DNA of 64,000 nt from contig CANNEK010000002.1 of assembly GCA_947503625.1 (NCBI GenBank), forward strand, positions 310,001 through 374,000, written 5' to 3'. Source of the stretch: an uncultured Kordiimonas sp. (GTDB taxonomy: Bacteria > Pseudomonadota > Alphaproteobacteria > Sphingomonadales > Kordiimonadaceae). Shown piece after piece: positions 49,364 through 59,789 of the stretch. Below the pieces are notes generated by a model. That model was not told where the DNA came from. It saw only the letters and a program-made list of their open reading frames with translations, and ran no database searches. How positions within the stretch are numbered: position 1 is the stretch's first letter; each line of letters starts with the position of its first letter. Both the position numbers and the translations under genes were made by a program.

Positions 49364-50575
49364 ATGTTCGCAGAAAGTGCAGAAAAACCGGGAATCAGTC
49401 TGGAGTCCCTGGCAGCAGATAATCCGTTTCCTCTCTATGAAGAGATGCGAGATCACTATCCGGTTTACTGGATGGAATCTGATGGCATGTGGGCACTTAC
49501 CCGCTACGACGACATCAAATTTGCCCTTGAGCGCCCCGATCTATTCTCTTCATCCGGCCAGAAGGCTTTACTTCAGCCGGACTGGATGCCTGAAGAATAC
49601 AAAAAAGATCTGTTCATTACGACACAGGACCCACCCGAACACAAAAAAAACCGGGCCTTGTTCACTAAAGCATTTGCAGGCAAAGCGGTACAAAGTCTAG
49701 TGCCCTTCATGCAAGAAGCAGCTGAGGCCCAGATCGCAAAAATCCAGCCTTCTATAGCGATGAATTTCATTGATGATTTCGCCCGTCCCTACATCTGTGG
49801 AATTTCTGACCGGATAGTCGGCGCGGATAGCGACAAATACCTGACAGAGCTAGGGCGATGGGTGCAGCTAAACAAGGACAACCTGTCGAATAACCCCGAC
49901 CCGCAATATGTCCGGACGTTACTTGAAGCCATCAACAGACAGATCGCTATTTTCGATAAAATTATTCAGGAAAGACGGGCAAACCCACTCAATGACCTTG
50001 CAAGCAGTCTTATCCAGGGAAAGGTCAATGGCAAAAGCCTGACAGACCGGCAACTGAGGAACGCATTGGAATTGGTTGTCACTGCCGGGTTTTATTCTCC
50101 AACCCAAATGTTTTGCCGGGCTATAATCCAGCTTGCAAGAGACCCGGCCATGTTGCAAAAACTGAAAGCAGAACCCGGGAAGATTCCAGCCTTTATCGAG
50201 GAGCTGCTGCGTCATACCGCCGTTGTACGGTCTTTGTTGAAACGCACTCTTCAGCCCGTTGAACTTCATGGCACTGTCATTCCTGAGGGAGAGTTGGTGA
50301 TCCTTCTTTTTGCCTCAGCCAACCATGATCCGGCGCAGTTCCCTAATCCCACCGCCTTTGATATATCGCGGCCAAACATCAAACAACATATTGCGTTCGG
50401 CCACGGCATTCATTTGTGCATAGGGGCGGAGCTCGCCCGGCAGCAACTCAGAATTGCGCTGGAATCCATTCTGGCCCGATTCAACGAGATTACTGTTCCG
50501 CCGGATAGCCAGATAAAAACCGCCAATACATGGGTCATGCGTATTGTCGAACACCTGCCCGTGACCTTCCGTTGA
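49364..50575 (+). CDS. Cytochrome P450
   Basis: The 403-residue bacterial-type soluble P450 starts at ATG 49364, seven bases after GGGGGG. The ExxR motif of the K helix is EELLR. The heme-thiolate loop FGHGIHLCIGAELAR is intact, with the cysteine ligand. The I helix reads LVVTAGFYSPTQMF, so the usual acidic residue and Thr (A-G-x-D/E-T) are replaced, and proton delivery to oxygen may be altered. Redox partners are not encoded nearby. It lies between a LuxR-type regulator and a TonB receptor; the substrate may be something that receptor imports. Confidence 0.9.
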   Translation: MFAESAEKPGISLESLAADNPFPLYEEMRDHYPVYWMESDGMWALTRYDDIKFALERPDLFSSSGQKALLQPDWMPEEYKKDLFITTQDPPEHKKNRALFTKAFAGKAVQSLVPFMQEAAEAQIAKIQPSIAMNFIDDFARPYICGISDRIVGADSDKYLTELGRWVQLNKDNLSNNPDPQYVRTLLEAINRQIAIFDKIIQERRANPLNDLASSLIQGKVNGKSLTDRQLRNALELVVTAGFYSPTQMFCRAIIQLARDPAMLQKLKAEPGKIPAFIEELLRHTAVVRSLLKRTLQPVELHGTVIPEGELVILLFASANHDPAQFPNPTAFDISRPNIKQHIAFGHGIHLCIGAELARQQLRIALESILARFNEITVPPDSQIKTANTWVMRIVEHLPVTFR

Positions 50576-50633
50576 ACACCAACGCCGGATCAATGCAGCA
50601 AATCAAAAAACCAAAATCACGATAGGGAAAGAA

Positions 50634-52838
50634 ATGTCCGTTCACAAAACCACGGAGCTTGCCACGATGGCACTTGCCGCCCTCCTAGCTGAGTTGGGAA
50701 ACTCGACCGCCGCAGAAGAAGCTCGATCAGCCACACTGGAGGAAATTATTGTCACGGCAGAAAGACGGGAAAAATCACTGCAGGATACACCGGTCGCCAT
50801 TTCGGTGTTGGGCGCAAGACAGCTGGAGCAGTTAGGCATTTCAAGTCTGGATGGTTTGGAAAGTGGCATCATACCCTCATTGCGTATACAGCCATTCGGG
50901 ACAACGCCATCCACTTTGAGCATGACTATTCGCGGTAATGGTCCTACTGACCCCAGCCAGATTACCCGAGATAGCTCCGTCGCCATTTATCAGGATGGTT
51001 TTTATCTGGGCCGCTCTCAGGGCCTGACCCTTGAGCTGGCAGACCTTGAACGCATCGAAGTGCTTCGCGGGCCGCAGGGCACCCTGTATGGCCGCAACGC
51101 CACCGGTGGTGCTATAAACCTGATTTCACAAAAACCAACTGGCGAGCTTGGCTTCAGGCAAACCCTGAGCTACGGCAACTATGATGCCCTGCGCAGCATA
51201 ACCACGCTCAACCTGCCGGAATTTTCCGGGATCAGCCTCAAATTCGATTATATGCATTCGGAACGCGATGGTTGGGTCGAAAACACTGCGCCAGATCAGG
51301 CAGACCATTATGCTTTCAACAAGGATGGTGGACGCATCAGCCTGAACTGGCAGGCCAGCGATACCTTTACCCTTGATTATGCTTATGAACGCGGACAGGT
51401 AGAAGCTGCCCAAGTATACAGTCAGTTGGCTGTTGACAACATCGGCATTATTGGTGTGGAATCACGCCGAGCAACCACAACACGTTTTCCGATAACCCCC
51501 TTTGAACCGACGGTAACAGACCACAGTATGCACAGCCTGACGCTGGAGTGGCAGGCCTCGGAGAAGCTCACGATCAGATCGCTGACCTCCTACCGGGAAA
51601 CTGAAGAAAGCACACGTAACAACTATGGCGGTGTCCTTTACTTCAACGGGCTGATCATCTCGGAAGAGATTGAGCAGGAGCAATTCTCGCAGGAAATCCA
51701 GCTTGTCGGCACCCATGATCGGCTGGAATGGGTAGCCGGTGCGTATTATTTTGAAGAGGACGCGTCGCAGGACTCTCAAAACTTTTTCTCGCTTGATGTA
51801 TTTGGCCTGCTGACCGGCACACCCCTGACCCCGGTTTTGCCGCCAACGACCTTCGATGTGTTTTCTAACGGCGATGCACCGCTGCGACAGATAGAAAACA
51901 AAGCGAAATCGAAAGCGCTTTATGCACAGGCGACCTGGACACCGCCCGTGCTCAATGATCGGCTTGAGATAACCGCAGGCCTGCGCTACACCGATGACGA
52001 ACGCGACGGCACCCGTATTGAGGTTGGCCAGCAATCGTTCAACCTGAATACCGATAGTGTCGACCCCGCAATCACCCTCAACTACCACTGGAATGAGGGC
52101 CTTTCTACCTATGCAAAATGGTCCACCGCTTACCGGGTTGGCGGGGTTAATGTGCGTGCGGCAAGCTTTTCGAGTTTCGGCAATGAAGAAGTTGAAACCT
52201 TCGAGTTCGGCATCAAGTCCGTGTTTTGGGACCGGCGCGCCACTCTCAACGTTGCTGCATTTACAACGGATATTACCAATGCACAGATTGATTTTGTGAA
52301 CCCCGACAATCTAATAATTCTGGAAACGATCAACGCCGCAAACACCGTAGAAATTGATGGTGCCGAAGTCGAACTGACAATTACACCACTGCCTGGGCTG
52401 GTCATGGGTTTCAACTATACGTATCTGGACGGCCATATGCCTGCACAACCAAACCCGCTAGCTGGCGGCTTGCCCCAAATCTTTTTCTTGTCGCAAACCC
52501 CGGAACATGCCGGGTCCGTGACCGCCGACTATACCTTTGAGCCCATGCGCTTTGGCGCGCTAACGGCACACGTGGATATGACCGCAACTGACGAATATCA
52601 TTATGTTGCTGGGAATGGTGAGCAGGACTTGGATTCTTTCGCCATCTTCAACGCCCGCCTGACGCTTGCAAACATACCCCTGGGCAGTAACGCTGGGGAA
52701 TTGACCGCAGCGCTTTGGGGCAGAAATATTTTTGATACCATATATGTTCCCTACGGCTTCCCATTACCCGGTGTTGGTGAGGGTCAGATATTCGGAACAC
52801 CACGCACCTATGGTTTTGAACTGACCTACCGCTTCTGA
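50634..52838 (+). CDS. TonB-dependent receptor
   Basis: The 734-residue protein has a weak signal sequence (MALAALLAELGNSTAAEEA), a TonB box near LEEIIVTAERRE, a plug (VAIYQDGFYLGRSQGLTLELADLERIEVLRGPQGTLYGRNATGGAINLIS) and a barrel that ends FELTYRF with a terminal Phe. It lacks an STN domain, so it does not signal through FecR. It belongs to the large group of TonB receptors with EIIVTA N-termini found in sphingomonads and their relatives, which import varied organic compounds. It follows the P450 gene by 58 bases, ends with a terminator, and likely shares its operon. Confidence 0.88.
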   Translation: MSVHKTTELATMALAALLAELGNSTAAEEARSATLEEIIVTAERREKSLQDTPVAISVLGARQLEQLGISSLDGLESGIIPSLRIQPFGTTPSTLSMTIRGNGPTDPSQITRDSSVAIYQDGFYLGRSQGLTLELADLERIEVLRGPQGTLYGRNATGGAINLISQKPTGELGFRQTLSYGNYDALRSITTLNLPEFSGISLKFDYMHSERDGWVENTAPDQADHYAFNKDGGRISLNWQASDTFTLDYAYERGQVEAAQVYSQLAVDNIGIIGVESRRATTTRFPITPFEPTVTDHSMHSLTLEWQASEKLTIRSLTSYRETEESTRNNYGGVLYFNGLIISEEIEQEQFSQEIQLVGTHDRLEWVAGAYYFEEDASQDSQNFFSLDVFGLLTGTPLTPVLPPTTFDVFSNGDAPLRQIENKAKSKALYAQATWTPPVLNDRLEITAGLRYTDDERDGTRIEVGQQSFNLNTDSVDPAITLNYHWNEGLSTYAKWSTAYRVGGVNVRAASFSSFGNEEVETFEFGIKSVFWDRRATLNVAAFTTDITNAQIDFVNPDNLIILETINAANTVEIDGAEVELTITPLPGLVMGFNYTYLDGHMPAQPNPLAGGLPQIFFLSQTPEHAGSVTADYTFEPMRFGALTAHVDMTATDEYHYVAGNGEQDLDSFAIFNARLTLANIPLGSNAGELTAALWGRNIFDTIYVPYGFPLPGVGEGQIFGTPRTYGFELTYRF

Positions 52839-52902
52839 CCGAAGCTTGCGAACTACCCAAGGGGTGACTGCTACCCGATGACCTTTTCAGTCACCTGTCT
52901 TC

Positions 52903-52942
52903 GGCCGGAAGGCGTTGCGCTGCGCTTTCCGGCCAGTTTTAT
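52903..52942 (+). terminator. Terminator after the P450/receptor operon
   Basis: A 12-bp stem (GGCCGGAAGGCG with CGCTTTCCGGCC, one G-U pair) has an eight-base loop and is followed by AGTTTTAT. Confidence 0.7.
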
Positions 52943-53128
52943 CGCATGACAGTTCTGACAGGAAACACTGTTACGGGATTCGCATGCCTGTTTAACGTCA
53001 CGCGCCACATGCAGAAACAACGCTAGCCTCCCGTACCAGGTGTTATTCGCAAAATTGATCGCACAGCGAACAAAAACACGAACCCTGCAATACATGAAAA
53101 TCTATCTGATTGACTTCAGTGAAAATAA

Positions 53129-53205
<77 letters not shown>

Positions 53206-53549
53206 TTAAGGCAATTCACTGACGGCGCGGAACCTACACGCCGATTCCCTATGATGCAAGTCTAACAGTTAACAAAAGGGCGGGAAATCGTTAATTTTAA
53301 CACGCTTTTCCTCACCGGAAAACTATCGTGTGGCTTGCACGTTCAAATTTTATGAAACTTTTAATCCAATAGAAACAATGGATTACAGACTTTTTTCCAG
53401 GATATTTAAAATTTTATCCTTTTGATTACCAGAGCTTAAGAGCCCGCCCGGTATAACCCTAACCAACGAGCCGCGGTTAAGGTTTGGTGGAAATAGACCT
53501 CCCGCACCTGCTCTGAGACAACACACATTACACACGATTGGATGAAACC
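53206..53549. other. Intergenic region
   Basis: The 344 bases before the TonB-like gene are AT-rich at 53330-53420 and contain TTGCAC at 53335, a possible -35 element. I found no gene or RNA element in them. Confidence 0.4.
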
Positions 53550-53918
53550 ATGTTGAAGAAAATTAACAAAGCATTTGCAGTAGCAATCGCCCTCACTTTC
53601 GCTTTCGGCGCAACCAGCATCTCGGCAAACGCCGCTGACATGAGCTCCTGGAAAAAAGCCGTTGCCAAGAAAGTTGCCAAAAAACAAAAATATCCCCGTG
53701 CTGCTCTGGCGCGCGAAATTGAAGGCAAAGCCAAAGTGCGCCTCATCGTTGCTGCCGACGGCTCTATCTCAAGCCACGAAATCGTTCAAGAAACCGGCGA
53801 AGCCATCCTGGACAAAGAGATCAGTAAACTGGTTACTCGCCTGAACCCGCTTCCAGCTCTTCCTGAAGATCGCACCGAACTTTCGTTCGTACTGCCGCTA
53901 AGCTGGACGCTAAACTAA
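53550..53918 (+). CDS. Periplasmic TonB C-terminal-domain protein
   Basis: The product has 122 residues from ATG 53550. A signal peptide (INKAFAVAIALTFAFGATSISANA) is followed by a Lys-rich stretch and one TonB C-terminal domain (YPRAALAREIEGKAKVRLIVAADGSISSHEIVQETGEAILDKE). Unlike true TonB it has no membrane anchor retained after cleavage and no Pro-rich spacer. It therefore may act as a free periplasmic TonB-domain protein, or the N-terminal helix may stay uncleaved. It is monocistronic with a terminator. Confidence 0.8.
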   Translation: MLKKINKAFAVAIALTFAFGATSISANAADMSSWKKAVAKKVAKKQKYPRAALAREIEGKAKVRLIVAADGSISSHEIVQETGEAILDKEISKLVTRLNPLPALPEDRTELSFVLPLSWTLN

Positions 53919-53976
53919 GAAATTCTTGTACGGGACAGAGTTTAAGTTCTGAGTAAATCCACCGTACAATGTGTGA

Positions 53977-54007
53977 CGGCCCTCTCTGCGGAGAGGGTCG
54001 TTTTTTT
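53977..54007 (+). terminator. Terminator of the TonB-like gene
   Basis: The stem CGGCCCTCTC / GAGAGGGTCG with loop TGCG is followed by seven Ts. Confidence 0.9.
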
Positions 54008-54048
54008 ATGGAAGCACAAAGTTTGAGCACGCAAGCGTCCGATTCCTG

Positions 54049-55680
54049 TTACTCCACCCTGTCCGATACAGCGCGACTGAAGGGGACCAGTGTTGTATCC
54101 AATGCGTTCTCCACCAGATCAGGATAGTCCGCCGTGAAGTGGAGACCACGAGATTCCTTGCGTTGCTGCGCCGACCTTACGATCAGATCTGCAACCGTCA
54201 CCAGATTCCGGAGTTCAAGCAGGTTCGGTGTCACCCTGAAGTTGCCATAATATTCCTGAATTTCGCCAGAAAGCAGATCTACACGCCGTTTTGCACGAGC
54301 AAGACGCTTGTCTGTTCGCACGATCCCGACATAATCCCACATAAACCGGCGCAGTTCTCTCCAGTTGTGGCTCACTACCACTTCCTCATCGGAATCCGTA
54401 ACTTTGCTGTCGTCCCAGTTGCGCGCAACCGCAGGCGGGGGAGTGTTGTCTTGGCGCAGCAGAATATCTTCCGCTGCCGCAGTGCCCGTCACAAGGCATT
54501 CCAGCAGGCTGTTAGACGCCATACGGTTTGCGCCGTGTAATCCTGTATGAGCGCATTCGCCAATAGCATAAAGATTGTCCAGGTCTGTCCTCGCCATGCG
54601 ATCCGTTTCTATTCCGCCACACGTGTAATGTGCGGCAGGCACTACAGGGATTTTATCGCGCGTTATATCTATCCCGAGCGTCAGACAGTGCCGGTAAATA
54701 TTGGGAAAATGCGAAATGACGAAATCAGCGTCTTTATGGGTGATATCGAGCCATACATTGTCAACACCTGTCCGCTTCATTTCATTATCAATAGCGCGCG
54801 CTACAATGTCACGCGGGGCAAGTTCGGCCCTGTCATCATACCGGAGCATAAAACGTTCGTTATCAACACCCCGCAGGAAAGCACCTTCACCCCTCATTGC
54901 TTCAGTAATCAAAAAAGTCTTGGCGTCCGGGTGATAGAGGCACGTTGGATGAAACTGATTGAACTCCATGTTGGTGACACGGCACCCGGCGCGCCACGCC
55001 ATGGCAATTCCATCGCCGGTGCTGGCATCGGGGTTGGAGCTGTATAGATAAACCCGGCTGGCCCCGCCGGTTGCGATGATAGTTGCGCGTGCCGAGAAGG
55101 TTTCCACACGGTTCTTCTTCATATTCAAAACATACGCACCGTGGGCCTGATCATTGTAAGAGGCTGCATTTTTAAGATGCCGGTTGGTTATAACATCGAT
55201 CGCAACATGGTGCTCGTACACATCAATATTAGGCTCTTCAAGAACCCTTGCATTAAGCGTTTTCTGAACCGCCTTGCCCGTTGCATCAGCAGCATGGATG
55301 ATCCGGCGGTGGCTATGGCCACCTTCTCGGGTAAGATGATAGTCATAACCATCTTCGCGCGGTTGATCGGCAGTCCTGTCAAATTCCACACCAAGGTCGA
55401 TCAGGCTCTGGATTGCATGTTTGCCGCGTTCGACAACAAATCGAACAGCCTCTTCGCTACACAGCCCGGCGCCAGCTACAAGCGTGTCGTCAATATGAGA
55501 CTGGATCGAATCAGTCGCTTCCAGAACAGCCGCAATTCCACCCTGTGCCCACCGTGTTGAACCGCCGGACATCTCGCCCTTCGACAACACTGCGACACGC
55601 AGATAAGGTGCAAGTTTCAGCGCCGCCGTTAAACCTGCAGCACCAGACCCCACAATCACGACATCATAGGTTCGGCGCAT
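54049..55680 (-). CDS. nadB: L-aspartate oxidase
   Basis: The 543-residue flavoprotein oxidises L-aspartate to iminoaspartate, the first step of de novo NAD synthesis. It has the dinucleotide loop [18 protein letters not shown], the substrate-site segment [26 protein letters not shown]-type residues ([14 protein letters not shown]), and [11 protein letters not shown] followed by [20 protein letters not shown], all typical of NadB. The helical C-terminal domain is complete. nadA and nadC are not in the window. The gene begins one base after the stop of an ABC ATPase gene, an unrelated operon partner. Confidence 0.93.
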   Translation of the reverse strand: MRRTYDVVIVGSGAAGLTAALKLAPYLRVAVLSKGEMSGGSTRWAQGGIAAVLEATDSIQSHIDDTLVAGAGLCSEEAVRFVVERGKHAIQSLIDLGVEFDRTADQPREDGYDYHLTREGGHSHRRIIHAADATGKAVQKTLNARVLEEPNIDVYEHHVAIDVITNRHLKNAASYNDQAHGAYVLNMKKNRVETFSARATIIATGGASRVYLYSSNPDASTGDGIAMAWRAGCRVTNMEFNQFHPTCLYHPDAKTFLITEAMRGEGAFLRGVDNERFMLRYDDRAELAPRDIVARAIDNEMKRTGVDNVWLDITHKDADFVISHFPNIYRHCLTLGIDITRDKIPVVPAAHYTCGGIETDRMARTDLDNLYAIGECAHTGLHGANRMASNSLLECLVTGTAAAEDILLRQDNTPPPAVARNWDDSKVTDSDEEVVVSHNWRELRRFMWDYVGIVRTDKRLARAKRRVDLLSGEIQEYYGNFRVTPNLLELRNLVTVADLIVRSAQQRKESRGLHFTADYPDLVENALDTTLVPFSRAVSDRVE

Positions 55681-55681
55681 A

Positions 55682-56626
55682 CTAGGCCACCTTGTCGCGC
55701 GACGACGTCAATTGCAGGAAAATGTCTTCAAGGTCTGTTTCATCGGTTGCAATGTCGGTAATGGTTAATCCGGCAGCTTGAACGGCAGCCAATACCTCAC
55801 CGACATTGGCATCCGCCTGGCTGATCTGAACCCCAATATGATGGCTGTCACGCAGGGAAGATTTAAACCTGGCAAGCGGGGCAGGAATAGCATCCAGCGA
55901 GTCGCTGACGGTAATGACTATTTCTTTTTCGTCGATGCGCTTCAAAAGTTGCCCGGTGGGTTCACAGCAAACCACCTCGCCGTGGTTGATGATGGCGATG
56001 GTATCGCAAAGCTCCTCGGCCTCTTCCAGATAATGGGTGGTCAGGACAACGGTTGTGCCCCGGGCATGCAGCTCACGCACATAATCCCAGAGTTGTTGCC
56101 TTAGCTCGATATCAACGCCAGCTGTTGGTTCGTCCAGAACCAAAACAGGTGGATTGTGAACAAGGGCTTTTGCAACCAAAAGCCGCCGTTTCATGCCGCC
56201 CGACAAAGAACGGGAATAAGCATCAGCCTTATCGTGCAAATGCACAGCCTTCAACAGCTCGTCGGTACGCCGCTCAGACTTTGGCACGCCGTAAAGGCCT
56301 GCCTGAACCTCCAGCATTTCACGCGGCGTGAAGAAAGCATCAAACATCAGTTCCTGTGGCACGATCCCGATATTCGCCCGGGCATTTCGGGGATTTTGAT
56401 CAATATCGAAGCCCCAGATACTGGCCGTCCCGTCCGTTTTGTTCACAAGGCCCGCCAGAATATTAATGGTGGTGGACTTGCCCGCACCGTTTGGCCCCAA
56501 TAAACCGAACATGGAACCCCGGGGTATCTCAAGGTCTATGCCTTTCAGCGCCAGTTTGTCTTCAGATCCGCCCTGACCTTTATAGATTTTTGTCAGGCCT
56601 TTGATGTCAATTGCGTTTTTTGTCAC
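55682..56626 (-). CDS. ABC transporter ATP-binding protein (ABC-2/YadG type)
   Basis: The 314-residue ATPase has [20 protein letters not shown] (Walker A), [18 protein letters not shown] (signature), [17 protein letters not shown] (Walker B) and [12 protein letters not shown] (H-loop). The C-terminal extension of about 90 residues is typical of drug- or lipid-type ABC-2 exporters. The permease usually encoded alongside (YadH type) is not next to it. It is expressed with nadB. Confidence 0.85.
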   Translation of the reverse strand: MTKNAIDIKGLTKIYKGQGGSEDKLALKGIDLEIPRGSMFGLLGPNGAGKSTTINILAGLVNKTDGTASIWGFDIDQNPRNARANIGIVPQELMFDAFFTPREMLEVQAGLYGVPKSERRTDELLKAVHLHDKADAYSRSLSGGMKRRLLVAKALVHNPPVLVLDEPTAGVDIELRQQLWDYVRELHARGTTVVLTTHYLEEAEELCDTIAIINHGEVVCCEPTGQLLKRIDEKEIVITVSDSLDAIPAPLARFKSSLRDSHHIGVQISQADANVGEVLAAVQAAGLTITDIATDETDLEDIFLQLTSSRDKVA

Positions 56627-56775
56627 TTACCAGTCCTTTTCAGGCGCATGTTGTAATATATCGCTCATTAAATGGCTATGCGGCTTGTCCCAAGTATCAG
56701 CCATAGTATATAGATCAATTGCCTGCCCGGCAGAGCCAATATTCACTCGATAGAATTTCCGAACGAGAGTATCCA

Positions 56776-56967
56776 ATGACACTTGATGCACCAGAAAAAG
56801 TAATGGTTACGAGCAAAAAAGTCGCTTGTGACGGCGACGAAGGCGCGCTTGGCCACCCACGTGTGTTCCTGACCATGGATGAAAACGGGCAAGTCGAATG
56901 TCCATATTGTGATCGTCAGTATATTTTGCAAGGCGGTCCGAGCGATCCTGGTTCCAACGACAGTTAA
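56776..56967 (+). CDS. CHCC zinc-finger domain protein
   Basis: The product has 63 residues. ATG 56776 is preferred to the longer track start. The motif VACDGDEGALGHPRVFLTMDENGQVECPYCDRQYIL has the Cys, G-H-P His and C-x-x-C ligands of the CHCC zinc-finger family. This family includes the NDUFS6-like accessory subunit of alphaproteobacterial complex I. It stands just upstream of polA. Confidence 0.85.
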   Translation: MTLDAPEKVMVTSKKVACDGDEGALGHPRVFLTMDENGQVECPYCDRQYILQGGPSDPGSNDS

Positions 56968-57008
56968 ATTTACAAGCGGTTACATCGCTTCAATTCAGGG
57001 AAGTTTCC

Positions 57009-59789
57009 ATGGCAGATGATGGCAGGCCGCACCTCTATCTTATCGACGGGTCCGGCTATATTTTTCGCGCGTACCATGCCATGGCTCATAGCCGAAAACC
57101 TCTGAGTCGCAGTGACGGGACACCGGTCGGCGCAGTATTTGGCTTCTCAAACATGCTGATGAAGTTGCTGCAAGACCTTGAGGACGGCGAACAGCCTACT
57201 CATCTGGCCATCATATTTGACGCCAAGGGTAAAACATTCCGAAACGATATCTATGCAGACTACAAGGCCAATCGGCCGCCGGCACCTGAAGACCTGGTCC
57301 CCCAGTTTCCATTGATCCGTGATGCGGTACGCGCCTTTGGCCTGCCGTCTATTGAATTGGATGGGTTCGAAGCCGACGATATTATCGCAACCTATACACG
57401 GCATGCGCGCGCAGAAAACTGGCAGGTTACGATCGTCAGCTCGGACAAAGACCTGATGCAGCTGCTCGACGACGAGACCGATATGTTCGATACGATGAAA
57501 AACGTTCGAACACACGCCCACACCGTTGTGGATAAGTTTGGTGTTGGCCCGGAAAAAGTGATTGATGTGCAAGCACTTGCCGGTGACAGCGCCGACAACG
57601 TACCAGGTGTTCCAGGCATTGGTATCAAGACGGCTGCAGAACTGATTAACCATTACGGCGACCTCGATAGTCTTCTTGAAAAGGCTGATGAGATCAAACA
57701 ACCGAAACGGCGTGAAAAACTAATCGAAAACGCGGATCTGGCACGTGTCAGCCGCGAGCTCGTGACATTGGACCGGCACGTTGATATTGCAGAAAAAATC
57801 GAGGACTTTGCCCTGACACCACCAGAGGCGGAACCACTCATTGCGTTTTTTGAGGCGCAGGAATTTCGCTCTTTGAAGGTCAAGGCCCAACACGCCTGGG
57901 GCGGTGATCTGCCGCCTGACCTTGAGAGTGAAGAAGTGGAAGTCACTCAAAAAGACTATTCATGTGTTGTTGATGAAAAAGCACTTGAAGAATGGGTCGT
58001 TGCATGCCGTGCTGCGGGCGTGATCGCTATTGACACTGAGACGACCGGGCTTGACGCTACGAAAGCAGAGTTGGTCGGTATCTCAATCGCAACGGCACCC
58101 GGCAAAGCCTGTTACATCCCGGTAGGGCATGGCGGCGCTGGCGGCGACCTTTTGTCCGAGCGGCCGGTGCAGCTGGATAAAGCAGTTGTTCTCTCGGCTT
58201 TACGACCGGTTTTTGAAGATCCCACCATAATGAAGGTGGGACAGAACCTGAAATATGACCTGTCCATTCTGGCGCGCGAAGGCGTTTCAGTATCCCCCAT
58301 AGACGATACCATGTTGATATCCTATGCACTCGAAGCAGGCATGCATGGGCATGGCATGGATGAACTGGCCGGTATTCATCTTGATATCACCCCCATATCA
58401 TTCAAGGAAGTTGCCGGCACGGGCAAAAACCAGCTTACGTTTGACCAGGTGCCGCTGGAGAAAGCCACCGACTATGCCGCAGAGGATGCAGACATCACTC
58501 TTCGGCTCTACAAGTTGTTGAAACCGCGGCTGGCAAAAGAGAAAGTCACAACCGTATACGAGACGCTGGAGCGACCGCTCGCGCCTGTATTATCGGCAAT
58601 CGAGCGAGAAGGCATCAAAGTTGATGTTGGCACGCTCAATCGCCTTTCCAACGAGTTCGCTGAAGGTATTGACCGGCTGGACAAGGAGATTCAGAACCTC
58701 GCCGGCAAGCCATTTAACGTGAACTCCCCAAAACAGCTGGGTGAAATTCTTTTTGATGACATGGCGTTACCCGGTGGCAAGAAATCTTCCAAAACCGGTG
58801 CATGGCAAACAAATGTGGATGTGCTGGAAAAGTTGGCTGCAGAGGGTCACACCATCCCGCAAAAAGTGATGGAATACCGCCAGTTTGCCAAATTAAAAAG
58901 CACTTATACGGACGCTCTTGTGGCGCAGGTAAACCCGGCAACCGGTCGTGTTCATACCAGTTTCCATATGGCATCGACCACAACAGGTCGTTTGTCATCC
59001 AATGATCCGAATTTGCAGAATATTCCCATCCGCACGGCAGAAGGCCGCAAGATCAGGCGCGCTTTTGTTCCCGAAGATGGTAATATTCTGATTGCGGCAG
59101 ACTACAGCCAGATCGAACTCCGAATACTGGCCCATATTGCCGAGATTGATGCCCTCAAGGCCGCTTTTGCTGAAGGCACAGATATTCACGCCATGACAGC
59201 GAGCGAAGTTTTTGGTGTGCCAATCGAAGGCATGGACCCGATGGTTCGCCGACAGGCAAAAGCTATTAACTTCGGCATAATTTATGGCATTTCAGCCTTT
59301 GGCCTCGCCCGTCAGCTGGATATTGGCCGCAAGGAAGCACAGGGTTATATTGATGCCTATTTTGAACGTTTCCCGGGTATCCGGGCTTATATGGACAAAA
59401 CCATCGAGTTTGGGCGCGAGCACGGATATGTCGAAACTCTGTTTGGACGGAAGTGCCACATTCGCGCACTGACGGAAAAGAACCCCATGCATCGGGGGTT
59501 TGGGGAGCGGGCGGCGATTAATGCCCCTATTCAGGGAACGGCAGCAGACGTTATAAGACGGGCCATGATACGGATGCCCGGGGCGCTCACAGATGCGGGC
59601 CTCGACAGTGTGCGCGTGCTACTGCAGGTCCATGATGAACTGGTTTTCGAGTGCCCGCTGGGTACCGAAGAAGCAGCAATACCTGTTATTCAGGATACGA
59701 TGTCGAACGCCTGTTCACCCGCACTTGAACTTGCTGTTCCACTTGTTGTGGATTGTGGAACCGGTCAGAACTGGGACGAGGCCCATTGA
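57009..59789 (+). CDS. polA: DNA polymerase I
   Basis: The 926-residue protein has all three domains. The 5'-3' nuclease occupies residues 1-290 (LYLIDGSGYIFRAYHA, DGFEADDIIATY, GDSADNVPGVPGIGIKTA). The 3'-5' proofreading exonuclease (about 320-500) keeps its acidic residues (VIAIDTETTGLD, VGQNLKYD, YAAEDADITLR). The polymerase domain has motif A (LIAADYSQIELRILAHI), motif B (RRQAKAINFGIIYG) and motif C (LLQVHDELVFE). It works in Okazaki-fragment processing and repair. Its end overlaps the convergent BLUF gene by 25 bases. Confidence 0.97.
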   Translation: MADDGRPHLYLIDGSGYIFRAYHAMAHSRKPLSRSDGTPVGAVFGFSNMLMKLLQDLEDGEQPTHLAIIFDAKGKTFRNDIYADYKANRPPAPEDLVPQFPLIRDAVRAFGLPSIELDGFEADDIIATYTRHARAENWQVTIVSSDKDLMQLLDDETDMFDTMKNVRTHAHTVVDKFGVGPEKVIDVQALAGDSADNVPGVPGIGIKTAAELINHYGDLDSLLEKADEIKQPKRREKLIENADLARVSRELVTLDRHVDIAEKIEDFALTPPEAEPLIAFFEAQEFRSLKVKAQHAWGGDLPPDLESEEVEVTQKDYSCVVDEKALEEWVVACRAAGVIAIDTETTGLDATKAELVGISIATAPGKACYIPVGHGGAGGDLLSERPVQLDKAVVLSALRPVFEDPTIMKVGQNLKYDLSILAREGVSVSPIDDTMLISYALEAGMHGHGMDELAGIHLDITPISFKEVAGTGKNQLTFDQVPLEKATDYAAEDADITLRLYKLLKPRLAKEKVTTVYETLERPLAPVLSAIEREGIKVDVGTLNRLSNEFAEGIDRLDKEIQNLAGKPFNVNSPKQLGEILFDDMALPGGKKSSKTGAWQTNVDVLEKLAAEGHTIPQKVMEYRQFAKLKSTYTDALVAQVNPATGRVHTSFHMASTTTGRLSSNDPNLQNIPIRTAEGRKIRRAFVPEDGNILIAADYSQIELRILAHIAEIDALKAAFAEGTDIHAMTASEVFGVPIEGMDPMVRRQAKAINFGIIYGISAFGLARQLDIGRKEAQGYIDAYFERFPGIRAYMDKTIEFGREHGYVETLFGRKCHIRALTEKNPMHRGFGERAAINAPIQGTAADVIRRAMIRMPGALTDAGLDSVRVLLQVHDELVFECPLGTEEAAIPVIQDTMSNACSPALELAVPLVVDCGTGQNWDEAH

